From positions 1 through 64,000 of the forward strand of contig NZ_LSHB01000044.1 of assembly GCF_001643375.1 (NCBI RefSeq): DNA of 64,000 bases, read 5' to 3'. Of the stretch, positions 1-8,239 are shown in pieces. Source of the stretch: Chryseobacterium sp. FP211-J200. Its GTDB lineage: Bacteria > Bacteroidota > Bacteroidia > Flavobacteriales > Weeksellaceae. Positions within the stretch are counted from its first letter, which is position 1. The number at the start of each line of letters is the position of its first letter. The notes beneath the pieces were generated by a model. That model was not told where the DNA came from and made no database searches. It saw only the letters and a program-made list of their open reading frames with translations. A program made the position numbers and the translations under genes.

Positions 1-69
1 AATAATGCACTACGAGTTAAGTAAATATAAACTTCCCACATCCAGCTTCCATCTTCCATCATATTTCAC

Positions 70-77
70 TACTTTTG
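70..77 (+). promoter_or_regulatory. -7 promoter element for the ABC-F gene
   Basis: The octamer TACTTTTG matches the Bacteroidota -7 consensus TAnnTTTG exactly and lies 26 bases before the ATG at 104. No clear -33 TTTG box is visible upstream. The rest of bases 1-103 shows no gene, only CTTCCATC-like short repeats. Confidence 0.55.
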
Positions 78-103
78 CAAATTCAAATAAAATATAGAAT
101 ACA

Positions 104-2029
104 ATGCTTTCGGTTCAGGGATTAGGCTTACATCACGCAGGAAATTATCTTTTCAAAGACACCAATTTTACCATCAAAAAAGGGGACAAGATCGGATTGG
201 TCGGAAAAAACGGAGCTGGAAAATCCACGCTTCTCAAAATACTTTCCGGAGAGATCAATTTCTACGAAGGTAATGTGATCACTGAAGGTAAGATCACAAT
301 CGGTTTCCTAAAACAGGATCTTGATTTCGTAAAAGGAAGAACAGTTTGGGACGAGACCATGCAGGCTTTTGAGCAGATCAATGCTTTGAAAGACGAATTG
401 GAAGAAGTCAACCACCAATTGGCAACCAGAACCGATTACGAAAGTGATGCTTACACGGATCTCATCAACAGAATGACCGATCTAAATGATCTTTTGATGA
501 ATTTCGATGCTTACAATTTGGAAGGTGATGTGGAGAAAATTCTATTTGGACTAGGTTTCAAAGCGGACGATTTCCAAAAGATAACCGACGAATTTTCCGG
601 CGGTTGGAGAATGAGAATCGAATTGGCAAAATTGCTTCTTCAGCAAAACGATTTAATGCTTCTGGATGAGCCTACCAATCACTTGGATATGGAATCTATC
701 ATTTGGCTAGAGGATTTCTTGAAAGATTATCAGGGATCGATGTTACTCGTAAGTCACGACAAGCAGTTTATGACTTCCACTTGTAACCGGACTTTTGATG
801 TTAATAACAGAAAGGTTGACGATTACAAAGCCAACTATTCCAAATATCTTGAACTAAGAAAAGACAGAAAAGAAAAACTCATCCAGGCGAAGAAAAACCA
901 GGATGCAGAAGTAAAACATACCGAGGAATTGATCAACAAATTCCGTGCAAGTGCTTCCAAAGCCTCTTTTGCGCAGTCTTTGATCAAAAAACTTGACAAA
1001 CTGGAACGCATCGAAGTTGAGAATGATGACGTTTCCAAATTCAATATCCGATTCCAACCGAGTGTTCAACCTGGAAAAGTGATTTTCGAAGCACAAAATC
1101 TTGGGAAAGCTTACGGCAAAAAACAGATCTTCGATAAAGTTGATTTCATCGTAGAAAGAGGTGCTAGAATTGCTTTGCTTGGACAAAATGGACAAGGTAA
1201 AACAACTTTGGCAAAAATCCTTGCGGGAGACATCACTGACTTTTCAGGAAGCTGGAATCTTGGTCACAATGTGAACATTGGTTATTTCGCTCAGAATCAG
1301 GAAGAAGTTTTGACGCCGGATAAAGCCGTTCTTCAGGAAGCGGAAGATTCTGCAACCGAGGAAACAAGACCGAGAGTTCGGGATCTTTTGGGATCTTTCC
1401 TTTTCCAAGGTGAAGATGTGACCAAGAAAACGAAAGTCCTTTCCGGAGGTGAGAGAAACCGTCTGGCACTTTGTAAATTGTTGCTTCGTCCTTTCAACAC
1501 GTTGATCATGGATGAGCCTACGAATCACTTGGATATCCAATCTAAGGAGATCATCAAGTTGGCACTTCAGAAGTTTGAAGGCACCTTGATCGTCATTTCT
1601 CACGACCGTGAATTTTTACAAGGTTTATCAGACAAGATCTTCGAATTCCGTGATGGAAGCATGAAGGAATTCCTTGGCGACATCAATGAATATTTGGAAT
1701 ACAGACAAAAAGAAAGCATCCGTGAGATCTCTGCTGAGAAAGCAAAACTGCATCAGGAAGAAGCAATTCCGGAAGTTAAAGTGAAGGTTCAGGAGCCAGC
1801 TAAAGAATCTAATATCATCGTAAGTAAAGAACAAAAGAACATCCAAAACAAGATCAAAAAAGTAGAAGAAAAGATCTCTGAACTTGAATTGAAAATCGAG
1901 GAATTTGAAAGTTCTTTTACTAAAGAAAATCCTTCTGAGGAGACTTTGGAAACTTACAACAAAATCAAAGAAGAATTAGATTTGACGTTGCAGGAATGGG
2001 AATTCTTGGGAACTCAGCTGGAAAGCTAA
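104..2029 (+). CDS. ABC-F family ATP-binding cassette protein
   Basis: A soluble protein with two ATPase domains and no membrane segments. ABC-F proteins of the EttA/Uup/YheS type bind the ribosomal E site and modulate translation. The first Walker A (GKNGAGKST) is near residues 34-42, the first LSGG-like signature (FSGGWRMR) near 162, and the first Walker B (LLDEPTNHLD) near 185. The second Walker A (GQNGQGKTT) is near 359, the second signature (LSGGERNR) near 445, and the second Walker B (MDEPTNHLD) near 468. A lysine/glutamate-rich linker separates the domains. A charged C-terminal coiled coil (about 560-638) resembles the Uup-type tail. 641 residues is usual for the family. The start is the ATG behind a TAnnTTTG promoter, and a hairpin terminator follows. 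Known antibiotic-resistance ABC-F proteins are usually shorter, so a housekeeping role is the better guess. The exact subfamily is not resolved. Confidence 0.93.
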   Translation: MLSVQGLGLHHAGNYLFKDTNFTIKKGDKIGLVGKNGAGKSTLLKILSGEINFYEGNVITEGKITIGFLKQDLDFVKGRTVWDETMQAFEQINALKDELEEVNHQLATRTDYESDAYTDLINRMTDLNDLLMNFDAYNLEGDVEKILFGLGFKADDFQKITDEFSGGWRMRIELAKLLLQQNDLMLLDEPTNHLDMESIIWLEDFLKDYQGSMLLVSHDKQFMTSTCNRTFDVNNRKVDDYKANYSKYLELRKDRKEKLIQAKKNQDAEVKHTEELINKFRASASKASFAQSLIKKLDKLERIEVENDDVSKFNIRFQPSVQPGKVIFEAQNLGKAYGKKQIFDKVDFIVERGARIALLGQNGQGKTTLAKILAGDITDFSGSWNLGHNVNIGYFAQNQEEVLTPDKAVLQEAEDSATEETRPRVRDLLGSFLFQGEDVTKKTKVLSGGERNRLALCKLLLRPFNTLIMDEPTNHLDIQSKEIIKLALQKFEGTLIVISHDREFLQGLSDKIFEFRDGSMKEFLGDINEYLEYRQKESIREISAEKAKLHQEEAIPEVKVKVQEPAKESNIIVSKEQKNIQNKIKKVEEKISELELKIEEFESSFTKENPSEETLETYNKIKEELDLTLQEWEFLGTQLES

Positions 2030-2054
2030 GATTTGAACTTTAAGGTAAAATATA

Positions 2055-2086
2055 AACTGCATTGGATATTCTGATGCAGTTTTTTA
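2055..2086 (+). terminator. Rho-independent terminator after the ABC-F gene
   Basis: An 8-bp stem (AACTGCAT/ATGCAGTT) with an 11-nt loop is followed directly by a T run, 25 bases after the stop codon. Confidence 0.75.
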
Positions 2087-2153
2087 TTGATGATATTCCG
2101 TTTGTTTTTGTAATTTCACATTAAATAAAAACCTCAATCACAAAAGTTATACA

Positions 2154-2762
2154 ATGATCAACAACCTCAAAAAATACCTCAACGAAGAGCAAGACCCAAA
2201 ATCCGTTGAAAAAATCATAGAAAAAGTAACAGACCTTTTGACCAATGGTGAAACCATTGAGTACATCGCGGTTCAGAATAAACCGGCAATTAATATTTCG
2301 CCGGATTCTATTGTTCTTACCAACAAAAGAATCATCTTTTTCCGTTCCAAGTCATTTGGTTTGGTGACAGATTTTCAGGATTATCTTTGGAAAGATGTGG
2401 GCGAAAGTCACATCAGTGAAGCGATTCTGGGTTCTACTTTCAAGATGACAGCGGTCAGCGGATTTGTGGAAACGATTGATTATATCCCAAAATCCCAAGC
2501 GAGAAAATTATACCAATACGCACAGGCCAAAGAGGAAGAAATGATAGAATTCCGAAGACAGAAAGAATTGGAAGACAAGCGTGCGACTTCTGGCGGAATC
2601 ACAGTCAATACACAACCTGAGCAAAAAGAAGAACCTAAAAAAGAAATCCCAACTGAGGATCCAATGGAAACGCTGATGAAACTAAAGGCCTATCTGGATA
2701 ATGACCTGATTTCCGCCGAAGATTACGAGGCTAAAAAGAAAGAGATATTGGCTAGAATGTAA
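2154..2762 (+). CDS. PH domain protein with C-terminal SHOCT domain
   Basis: A 202-residue protein without a signal peptide or membrane segment. Residues about 30-120 read like a bacterial PH domain (YhhH/bPH-type): alternating strands including a 'VLTNKRIIFFRSK' stretch, typical of these domains. A charged linker follows (about 125-165). The last 35 residues (METLMKLKAYLDNDLISAEDYEAKKKEILARM region) match the SHOCT pattern, a short helical oligomerisation motif often found at protein C-termini. The biological role is unknown; the PH fold suggests binding to lipid or to a partner protein. The start is the first ATG after the preceding terminator. The next gene follows after 29 bases and is probably co-transcribed. 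Confidence 0.85.
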   Translation: MINNLKKYLNEEQDPKSVEKIIEKVTDLLTNGETIEYIAVQNKPAINISPDSIVLTNKRIIFFRSKSFGLVTDFQDYLWKDVGESHISEAILGSTFKMTAVSGFVETIDYIPKSQARKLYQYAQAKEEEMIEFRRQKELEDKRATSGGITVNTQPEQKEEPKKEIPTEDPMETLMKLKAYLDNDLISAEDYEAKKKEILARM

Positions 2763-2791
2763 AGTCCATCCTTGCAAAACCACTAAAAAAA

Positions 2792-3139
2792 ATGAAACCC
2801 TGGAAAGCCTTTTTGTCGCGCTTGTTGATCGTTGCGATTCCTCTGCTGGTTTTGTATTTTTATGCTGAAATCGCTTTCGAAGCCAACAGAAAAAAAGAAC
2901 ATCCGACAGACGCGGGTTTGGGAATTGTCGTCTTACTTGCCTTTATTCTGATCATTTTATTTGGGGGTTTTCTAATAGATCTATTGTTGAGACTTAGCAG
3001 AAAAGAGTATAAAATCGCTTTGATCAATGTTCCTTTTCTGATTCCGTTTGTTATTTTTATTATTTACATTGCTTGTTTGATGGCCAGTAGAGAATGTTTT
3101 TGTGGCTGGCTGATCGGTACGATCGACTGGATGCGCTAA
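2792..3139 (+). CDS. Small polytopic membrane protein of unknown function
   Basis: 115 residues with three evident hydrophobic helices: about 8-28 (LLIVAIPLLVLYFYAEIAF), about 44-66 (IVVLLAFILIILFGGFLIDLLL) and about 77-97 (ALINVPFLIPFVIFIIYIACL). The C-terminal tail contains CFCGWLIG. I do not recognise the family. It lies 29 bases after the PH/SHOCT gene and 34 bases before the Crp/Fnr regulator, so the three may form one transcription unit. The start is the ATG preceding MKPWKAFLSR, which gives a positively charged N-terminus before helix 1. Confidence 0.7.
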   Translation: MKPWKAFLSRLLIVAIPLLVLYFYAEIAFEANRKKEHPTDAGLGIVVLLAFILIILFGGFLIDLLLRLSRKEYKIALINVPFLIPFVIFIIYIACLMASRECFCGWLIGTIDWMR

Positions 3140-3173
3140 TGTAAATTCCTTTCTAATTTTAATATAACATTTA

Positions 3174-3749
3174 ATGTCCCAGATCTTCCGAAACCATTTA
3201 GAAAAATTCATCAAAATCAACGATGACGATTTCGAAAAGATATTCTCTTATTTCGAGGTCAAGACCTTTGCAAACAAAGAAGACCTCTTGGAAGAAGGAC
3301 AGGTCTGCAGGCACAATTACTTCGTTCTGAAAGGTCTTTTACGCAAGTTTTTCATTAATGAAAAAGGAACCGAACAGACCACAGACTTTGCCTTGGAAAG
3401 CTGGTGGATGACCGACAATTTTTCCTTCGAGCACAAATCGCCTTCAGATTTTTCTATTCAGGCGGTAGAGAAGTCGGAAGTACTGGTCATTTCCAATGAC
3501 GCTCAGGAAAAACTGTTGGAAGAATTACCGGTGATGGAGAAGTACTTCCGGATCGTTTACCAAAGAGCTTTTGCGGCCAATCAACGGAGGGTGAAATATA
3601 TTTTCTCGTTCTCCAAAGAAGAGTTCTATCTCAATCTACTCAAGAAATATCCAGACTTTGTCCAGCGTGTTCCGCAATACCTCATCGCATCCTTTCTTGG
3701 TTTCACACCAGAATATTTGAGTGAACTGAGGAAGAAAATTGTCTCTTAA
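3174..3749 (+). CDS. Crp/Fnr family transcriptional regulator
   Basis: A 191-residue one-component regulator. Residues about 20-120 form a cyclic-nucleotide-binding-type beta barrel (LLEEGQVCRHNYFVLKGLLRKFF and following). The C-terminal 40 residues (EEFYLNLLKKYPDFVQRVPQYLIASFLGFTPEYLSELRKK region) form the winged helix, with recognition helix 'SFLGFTPEYLSELR', typical of the short Bacteroidota Crp-like proteins. The barrel lacks the full cAMP-binding arginine-serine signature, so the effector is unknown. The AhpD-like gene starts 153 bases downstream in the same direction and is a plausible target, because regulators of this type often sit next to carboxymuconolactone-decarboxylase-fold genes. 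That pairing is inference. Confidence 0.88.
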   Translation: MSQIFRNHLEKFIKINDDDFEKIFSYFEVKTFANKEDLLEEGQVCRHNYFVLKGLLRKFFINEKGTEQTTDFALESWWMTDNFSFEHKSPSDFSIQAVEKSEVLVISNDAQEKLLEELPVMEKYFRIVYQRAFAANQRRVKYIFSFSKEEFYLNLLKKYPDFVQRVPQYLIASFLGFTPEYLSELRKKIVS

Positions 3750-3867
3750 ATCTATACCCGAGTTTATCTGCAACATTTGCCCAATCAATCTGCGAGAGAT
3801 CATCATCCGAATCATTCTAATCATTTTCTTTCTTAAACCAGTTTAAGTTTTTCGCAGTTTCGATTCC

Positions 3868-3875
3868 TCAACTTT
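3868..3875 (+). promoter_or_regulatory. Near-consensus -7 element for the AhpD-like gene
   Basis: CAACTTTG differs from TAnnTTTG at one position and lies 27 bases before the ATG at 3903. A TTTTTCG stretch upstream is a weak candidate -33 element. Confidence 0.35.
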
Positions 3876-3902
3876 GTCCTATCAAATTAAAACATCAAAA
3901 CA

Positions 3903-4346
3903 ATGGACAAACGTATCAACATCAACACCACAGAACCACACGCTTACAAAGCCATGCTAGGATTGGAAGCGTATCTTGCCAACACAGAGATCTCTAAAAC
4001 TTTGAAAGAACTGATCAAGATCCGCGCATCACAGATCAACAACTGTGCGTACTGTCTGGCGATGCACACCAAAGATGCCATCAAATATGGCGAAAGTGCT
4101 GAGAGGCTATTCATCCTAAGTGCCTGGCACGAGGCAGAAAGCCACTTCACAGAAGAAGAAAGAGTGGCTCTGAAAATGACAGAAGAGGTCACACAGATCT
4201 CCCAACATGGCTTGAGCGATGAGACATATCAAAAAGCTTTGAAGTTCTTTTCTGAGAAACAGGTCGCCGAGATCATCATGGCCATCGTGACCATTAATGC
4301 ATGGAACAGAATTGCGATCAGCACGCAACTTCAAATTGGCGAATAA
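3903..4346 (+). CDS. Carboxymuconolactone decarboxylase family protein, AhpD-like
   Basis: 147 residues of the all-helical AhpD-like fold. The redox motif CAYCLAMH (about residues 44-51) supplies the CxxC pair and following histidine that define peroxidase-type members; it lies within the usual 'IRASQINNCAYCLAMHT' block. Proteins of this type reduce peroxides or alkylhydroperoxides, or act as disulfide carriers. The sequence lacks features of true 4-carboxymuconolactone decarboxylase, which has no CxxC. The likely location is the cytoplasm, since there is no signal peptide. It follows a Crp/Fnr regulator and may be controlled by it. A pair of large hairpins follows the stop codon. Confidence 0.88.
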   Translation: MDKRININTTEPHAYKAMLGLEAYLANTEISKTLKELIKIRASQINNCAYCLAMHTKDAIKYGESAERLFILSAWHEAESHFTEEERVALKMTEEVTQISQHGLSDETYQKALKFFSEKQVAEIIMAIVTINAWNRIAISTQLQIGE

Positions 4347-4371
4347 GACATTTCAAAAAAGTATTTTCCAA

Positions 4372-4411
4372 AAAACAACTTGATGTTCTCCTAAAAACAT
4401 CAAGTTGTTTT
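4372..4411 (+). terminator. 16-bp perfect hairpin after the AhpD-like gene
   Basis: AAAACAACTTGATGTT (4372-4387) and its exact complement (4396-4411) flank an 8-nt loop. The stem ends in TTTT, so it could terminate the upstream gene. Its outer arm sequence is shared with the adjacent palindrome. Confidence 0.6.
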
Positions 4412-4413
4412 GA

Positions 4414-4457
4414 TCAAAAGGTCAAGTTGTTTTCATGAAAACAACTTGACCTTTTGA
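4414..4457. repeat. Perfect 44-nt palindrome
   Basis: The sequence is fully self-complementary, with 22 bp on each side of a centre between 4435 and 4436 (TTTTCATGAAAA core). It begins two bases after the previous hairpin. The AAAACAACTTGA arm motif occurs four times across the two structures (two in each orientation), so alternative pairings between them are possible. Confidence 0.85.
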
Positions 4458-4533
4458 GGTACCATTCTAAACGTCCTATCCATGGGATTTGCAGAAGGTC
4501 ACTTTTTGATCTGGATGAAGACTTAACAAAGTA

Positions 4534-4565
4534 AAAATCCCGATCAAAATTTGACCGGGATTTTG
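4534..4565. terminator. Bidirectional terminator between convergent genes
   Basis: A stem of AAATCCCG-ATCAAA against TTTGACCGGGATTT (one mismatch) is flanked by A-runs on the left and T-runs on the right. It serves the AhpD-like gene on the plus strand and the cupin gene on the minus strand. Confidence 0.7.
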
Positions 4566-4615
4566 GGTAAATAAATCGAAAAATGAAAATTTAATAATAA
4601 CAACAATTTTAAATA

Positions 4616-5281
4616 CTATTCAGGGACCTCAAAGAAAAGGATGATGGCATTTTCACTCAACGCTTCGAATTCCAGTTCCTCGATATCCGTTATCAGGACG
4701 GCATCCCGGTTTTCCAGCAATCTGTTTTGGAACTCAAAAGCGCCATTGATCACCATCCCGAAGATCCCATGACTTTGCTCCCTGAGGATATAACGCCCTT
4801 CCTCTCTCCCATCGAAAACCCCTATGAATCCAGGAAAACTGAAACCTGTATCGATGAAGTTCAGTTTGTTTCTGATTTCCAGGTCCAGATGATTGATCCG
4901 GTAAGAATTCTCCGTTATCTTTTTATGGAATTTGATCACGAGAACATCCGCATCCTCATTATCAAGGACATTCTTGATGGTCACACTTTGTGGCTCGGCA
5001 GCTTCGAAGATCACTACCTCTCCAGCTTCTATCACTTTATTGAAACCGTGGATCCTGACCTTTCCGTAAATGGGTATAAAGATCACTTTCTGGTCTGCTT
5101 TCAGATCGACAAGGTTTTGAGAATCTCTATAAATCACAAACTCTAAAACTTCATACAATGTATGGTCCGTGCTGCTTACAGTTCTCTCATTTTTGTAAAC
5201 ATCTGCAATGGCAGCACTTGGGGCAAGATCCCAAAACCTGTGATCCGATCGTAATATCTTTGAAGGTGTCTGAACCAGCAT
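4616..5281 (-). CDS. Cupin-fold protein with pirin/quercetinase-type C-terminal domain
   Basis: 221 residues, no signal peptide. Residues about 60-125 form a first cupin-like barrel (KVRIHGFNKVIEAGEVVIFEA region). Residues about 165-220 (HGIFGMVINGAFEFQNRLLENRDAVLITDIEELEFEA) match the C-terminal cupin of YhhW/pirin-type quercetinases. The usual N-terminal pirin signature with its metal-binding HPHRG... histidines is absent, so the metal site and enzyme activity are doubtful. Function is unknown; relatives are quercetin dioxygenases and redox-sensing nuclear pirin. It is a single-gene unit with a terminator downstream. The start codon is ATG at 5281. Confidence 0.72.
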   Translation of the reverse strand: MLVQTPSKILRSDHRFWDLAPSAAIADVYKNERTVSSTDHTLYEVLEFVIYRDSQNLVDLKADQKVIFIPIYGKVRIHGFNKVIEAGEVVIFEAAEPQSVTIKNVLDNEDADVLVIKFHKKITENSYRINHLDLEIRNKLNFIDTGFSFPGFIGVFDGREEGRYILREQSHGIFGMVINGAFEFQNRLLENRDAVLITDIEELEFEALSENAIILFFEVPE

Positions 5282-5320
5282 ATTTTATTTGGAAATACTT
5301 GATTGATGATAATTAAAAAA

Positions 5321-5372
5321 ATTCCGGAACCCTATCAACAACTTAAACCTACAACATGTCAGGATTCCGGAA
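5321..5372 (-). terminator. Hairpin, probable terminator of the intradiol dioxygenase gene
   Basis: Arms containing TTCCGGAA (5322-5329 and 5365-5372) form an imperfect stem of about 12 bp with a long loop. On the minus strand the stem is followed by a T run. It lies about 110 bases beyond the dioxygenase stop codon and just upstream of the cupin gene. Confidence 0.5.
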
Positions 5373-5483
5373 AAAAAATAAACTTATGAAAATTATTATG
5401 GACACCTACATCTACGAGAGTCGTGCAATCATAGATGTTAAATTTTAAAAAGATATTATAATATTTTACTAATACTAAATAAC

Positions 5484-6212
5484 TTACGCATTCACTTTGA
5501 TGGTATGCTGAAGCTTAAATCCTTCACCCACACTTCCGCTGACCGTGCTCATCTCATTTGCTGTCCAATCACTGAAGACATTATCATTGGCATTGTAAGT
5601 ATAGCCGCTCATGCCGCGATAGCCAGGACTCGCGTTCACCAGTTCCACCGCACTCCCCGACCCTTCCGGAAAAGCGATCTGCGTGATGAGAAGTGACGTT
5701 CCCACATTGTTGTAGATATGAACGTGAATATGTGTTGCCCGCCCATTGTACCAACCAAGGAAAATGGATGCGTAACTTACTTTGCCGTTTTCATCCGTCG
5801 TCTGTCTGCCTCGTAGAAAATGATAATTGGTGTAATTCGTCGCCTGCATACCGCCACCGCCATATTCGGAATAGTTGCCGTCTTTGTCACAATGCCATAT
5901 ATCTACGACCACGCCTTGCAACGCAGCACAATTGGCCTTTACGTTTTGAATCGTTAGATCAATTTCAAAAGGAATACCTGTCCTGTCGCCAACAATATTG
6001 TTTTGAACAAGAGTCGATGGGGATTTGGTGGGGAAAGGACCTTCCGTTTCAGAATTCGTCACCGCACATTCTGTGGAAACAGAATTATTGATCGCTGCAT
6101 TCTCTTCATCATCATTTTTGCTGCTGCAACGTAAAATAAACGGTGTTGCAACAACAGTTACACCTGCTAATCCTAGACTTTTCAGGAAGTCTTTCCTACT
6201 CACCATCCTCAT
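5484..6212 (-). CDS. Exported intradiol ring-cleavage dioxygenase-like protein
   Basis: 242 residues. The N-terminus reads SRKDFLKSLGLAGVTVVATPF, a Tat-like signal with one arginine replaced by lysine. A cysteine at 29 suggests possible lipidation. Residues about 50-200 carry the intradiol dioxygenase landmarks: TEGPFP (56-61), DIWHCDKDGNYS (104-115), GWYNGRATHIHVH (153-165). By analogy with catechol/protocatechuate dioxygenases, Y114, Y155, H161 and H163 would be the four Fe(III) ligands, and all are present. Cytoplasmic catechol dioxygenases are longer at the N-terminus. Exported relatives act on aromatic compounds or have unknown substrates. It has its own TAnnTTTG promoter and no catabolic neighbours, so the substrate cannot be inferred. 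Alternative start: ATG at 6206. Confidence 0.85.
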   Translation of the reverse strand: MRMVSRKDFLKSLGLAGVTVVATPFILRCSSKNDDEENAAINNSVSTECAVTNSETEGPFPTKSPSTLVQNNIVGDRTGIPFEIDLTIQNVKANCAALQGVVVDIWHCDKDGNYSEYGGGGMQATNYTNYHFLRGRQTTDENGKVSYASIFLGWYNGRATHIHVHIYNNVGTSLLITQIAFPEGSGSAVELVNASPGYRGMSGYTYNANDNVFSDWTANEMSTVSGSVGEGFKLQHTIKVNA

Positions 6213-6238
6213 CTTTTGAACATTTAAGTTTTACAGGA

Positions 6239-6246
6239 CAAAAGTA
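6239..6246 (-). promoter_or_regulatory. -7 promoter element for the intradiol dioxygenase gene
   Basis: On the minus strand the sequence TACTTTTG matches TAnnTTTG exactly, 26 bases before the ATG. Confidence 0.55.
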
Positions 6247-6326
6247 GGGCGACCGGGAAAGAAGAAGAAATTTTTGAGGGAAACGATGTAAATGTGTCGA
6301 TTTTTTGGCTAAACCTTAAAGATATC

Positions 6327-7007
6327 TTAATAATATCCAATGATCTTCTTCAGATCTTCCTTGTAAGTCTCGCCAACGGGAATGATGAAATCTTCCAAGT
6401 GAATATTCTTGTTCACAATCCCTTTGATAGCCTTTATCGGGAGAATATAAGATCGGTGAACGCGGATGAACTTCTTCTCAGGAAGTTTCGACATGATGTT
6501 CTTCATGGATGACCTTGCGGTGATCTTGGAAGCATTTTTTAGATGGATCTGGATATAATCGTCCAGGCCTTCGATCAGTTTTATATCTTCAAATTCTATC
6601 TTATGCAGTTTGTAATCGGCACGTATCAGGAGATGCTGGATCTGTAATTCAGAATTCGACTTTTGTCTGATCTTGTCTATTGCTTTTTGAAATCTATCGA
6701 ACGAAAAAGGTTTTACCAAGTAATCTACGGCGTTCACATCAAAAGCGTCAACCGCATATTCCGAAAAAGCGGTGGTGAAGATGACTTTGATGTCCTGAGA
6801 AAGACTTTTATAAAAATCCAACCCATTTTTGTTCGGCATCTGGATGTCCAAAAAGATCAGGTCGACCGGGAATTTCCGCAGATACTTTTCGGCATCGCTC
6901 TGTTTATGGAAAGTCTTTTCCAGACTGATGTCATCGATTTTCGAAGCGAAAGTTTCGATGATCTTGAGAGCCAATATCTCGTCGTCTATGGCAATTGCTT
7001 TTATCAT
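6327..7007 (-). CDS. LytR/AlgR family response regulator (LytTR DNA-binding domain)
   Basis: 226 residues. The receiver domain (1-118) has the acidic pocket (AIDDE, residues 6-10), phosphoacceptor aspartate in LIFLDIQMP (near 53) and conserved lysine in YLVKPFSFDRF. A LytTR DNA-binding domain occupies about 125-226 (DYIQIHLKNASKITARSSMKN, FIRVHRSYILPIKAI). It would act as a transcription factor activated by the adjacent histidine kinase, whose stop codon lies 2 bases upstream. Targets are unknown; the neighbouring dioxygenase gene, 114 bases downstream with its own promoter, is one candidate. Confidence 0.94.
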   Translation of the reverse strand: MIKAIAIDDEILALKIIETFASKIDDISLEKTFHKQSDAEKYLRKFPVDLIFLDIQMPNKNGLDFYKSLSQDIKVIFTTAFSEYAVDAFDVNAVDYLVKPFSFDRFQKAIDKIRQKSNSELQIQHLLIRADYKLHKIEFEDIKLIEGLDDYIQIHLKNASKITARSSMKNIMSKLPEKKFIRVHRSYILPIKAIKGIVNKNIHLEDFIIPVGETYKEDLKKIIGYY

Positions 7008-7009
7008 AA

Positions 7010-8215
7010 CTAAGCGCTTAGATCTAAATTAAGTTCAACAGAATAAGTTCCGGAAATCTCTTCTACGTTCAAAGTATATTTTCCTGGATATAGTTTTTCC
7101 AGACGTTCGGTCGTATTCTTCATCCCAACTTTGGTCGATTCGTCTGCGGCAGAATGATTGACTATATTATTAAAGACTTTGAAGTTCAATGTTTCATCTT
7201 TCACATTGACCTCGATAGAGATCTTCGAATTCTCTTCTGCATTCACACCATATTTGAAAGCATTTTCGATATAATTGAGGAGGATCATAGGGACGATTTT
7301 CACATCATTTGTCACGCCGTTTTCTTTATAATCAAAGTCGAGACTTTCGTCTGTTCTCATCAACTGCAACGCGATGTAATCCTTAATGTAAAATAACTCT
7401 TTTGACAACAATACAAAGTCATTTTCACTTTCTTCTACGATGTAGCGCATCACATTTGATAATTTCAAAATCCCTTCCGAAGCATCGTCAGATTTAATCA
7501 AAATCAATGAGTAAATCGAATTAAGTGTATTGAACAAAAAATGGGGTTGAAGCTGATATCTTAGATTTAGGAGATCGGCTTTTGCCTTCGCACGTTCCAT
7601 TTCCTTTTTCTTAATGGATTGATGCAAAAAGAAAGAACTGAAAAACGAGAGTAGGAAAGGAAGAATTCCCATAACATAATTGCGGACAAAGAAATTATTC
7701 TGTCGCAACATTGGCGGAGGCGGACCGACTTGTCTTCCCTCGGAACCTTGCATATCCGAAGGTGATTTTTGATTTGTAAAATCCCTTCCATTTTCAGGTA
7801 TAAAATCGAGATCATTTGGTGGCGGTGGCGGCAAATCCCGAAGTTCATTCTGATTACTTTGACCTGCTGTTTTGGAGATCTTGTTTTGAAAGAAATCAAA
7901 TTCATCATCATTTCTGTGCTGATTTGGAAACATCAAAAAAGGCAAAGTCGAAATCCAAACATAGGAAACAAAAACGCCTGCCCAATACAGAAGCAACCGT
8001 CTCTTATCATATAATTTTGGCAAAAGAAAACCGAGGTTGATATAGAAAAAGACGATCAATAAAAAGTATCTCGAAAAATCCCTGAGAAATCCTGAAGACT
8101 TCAACAAACTAAGGTTGCTATCCAACTCCGGCGATGACAAGATCGGAATTAGCAACAACAAAAGGATCAGGAGAATATGGTAGTAGATGTTTTTTAAAAA
8201 TGATTTTTTACTAAT
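7010..8215 (-). CDS. LytS-type sensor histidine kinase
   Basis: A membrane sensor kinase of the His_kinase (PF06580) class. The phosphoacceptor histidine lies in RYQLQPHFLFNTLNSIYSL. The C-terminal ATPase domain has the N-box NYIENAFKYGV. Hydrophobic segments precede it (FSRYFLLIVFFYINLGFLL, LLLYWAGVFVSYVWISTLPFL, YVMGILPFLLSFFSSFFL), with a long polar proline/asparagine-rich extracytoplasmic loop between the second and third. The first conventional start is a TTG at 8161, which would cut the first membrane helix. The frame stays open upstream to an ATT at 8215, encoding (M)SKKSFLKNIYYHILLILLLLL, a normal charged N-terminus plus a full helix, just after a TAnnTTTG box. I therefore favour 8215. 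It forms an operon with the LytTR regulator. Confidence 0.85.
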   Translation of the reverse strand: MSKKSFLKNIYYHILLILLLLLIPILSSPELDSNLSLLKSSGFLRDFSRYFLLIVFFYINLGFLLPKLYDKRRLLLYWAGVFVSYVWISTLPFLMFPNQHRNDDEFDFFQNKISKTAGQSNQNELRDLPPPPPNDLDFIPENGRDFTNQKSPSDMQGSEGRQVGPPPPMLRQNNFFVRNYVMGILPFLLSFFSSFFLHQSIKKKEMERAKAKADLLNLRYQLQPHFLFNTLNSIYSLILIKSDDASEGILKLSNVMRYIVEESENDFVLLSKELFYIKDYIALQLMRTDESLDFDYKENGVTNDVKIVPMILLNYIENAFKYGVNAEENSKISIEVNVKDETLNFKVFNNIVNHSAADESTKVGMKNTTERLEKLYPGKYTLNVEEISGTYSVELNLDLSA

Positions 8216-8231
8216 TTTAAACGAAGTTAAT

Positions 8232-8239
8232 CAAAAATA
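8232..8239 (-). promoter_or_regulatory. -7 promoter element for the histidine kinase operon
   Basis: The minus-strand TATTTTTG matches TAnnTTTG. It sits 16 bases before the proposed ATT start at 8215 and 70 bases before the TTG at 8161. Confidence 0.5.

Noticed and set aside
4727-5146. A 139-codon plus-strand frame inside the cupin gene
   Set aside because: It is opposite a conserved cupin domain and lacks any promoter or domain.
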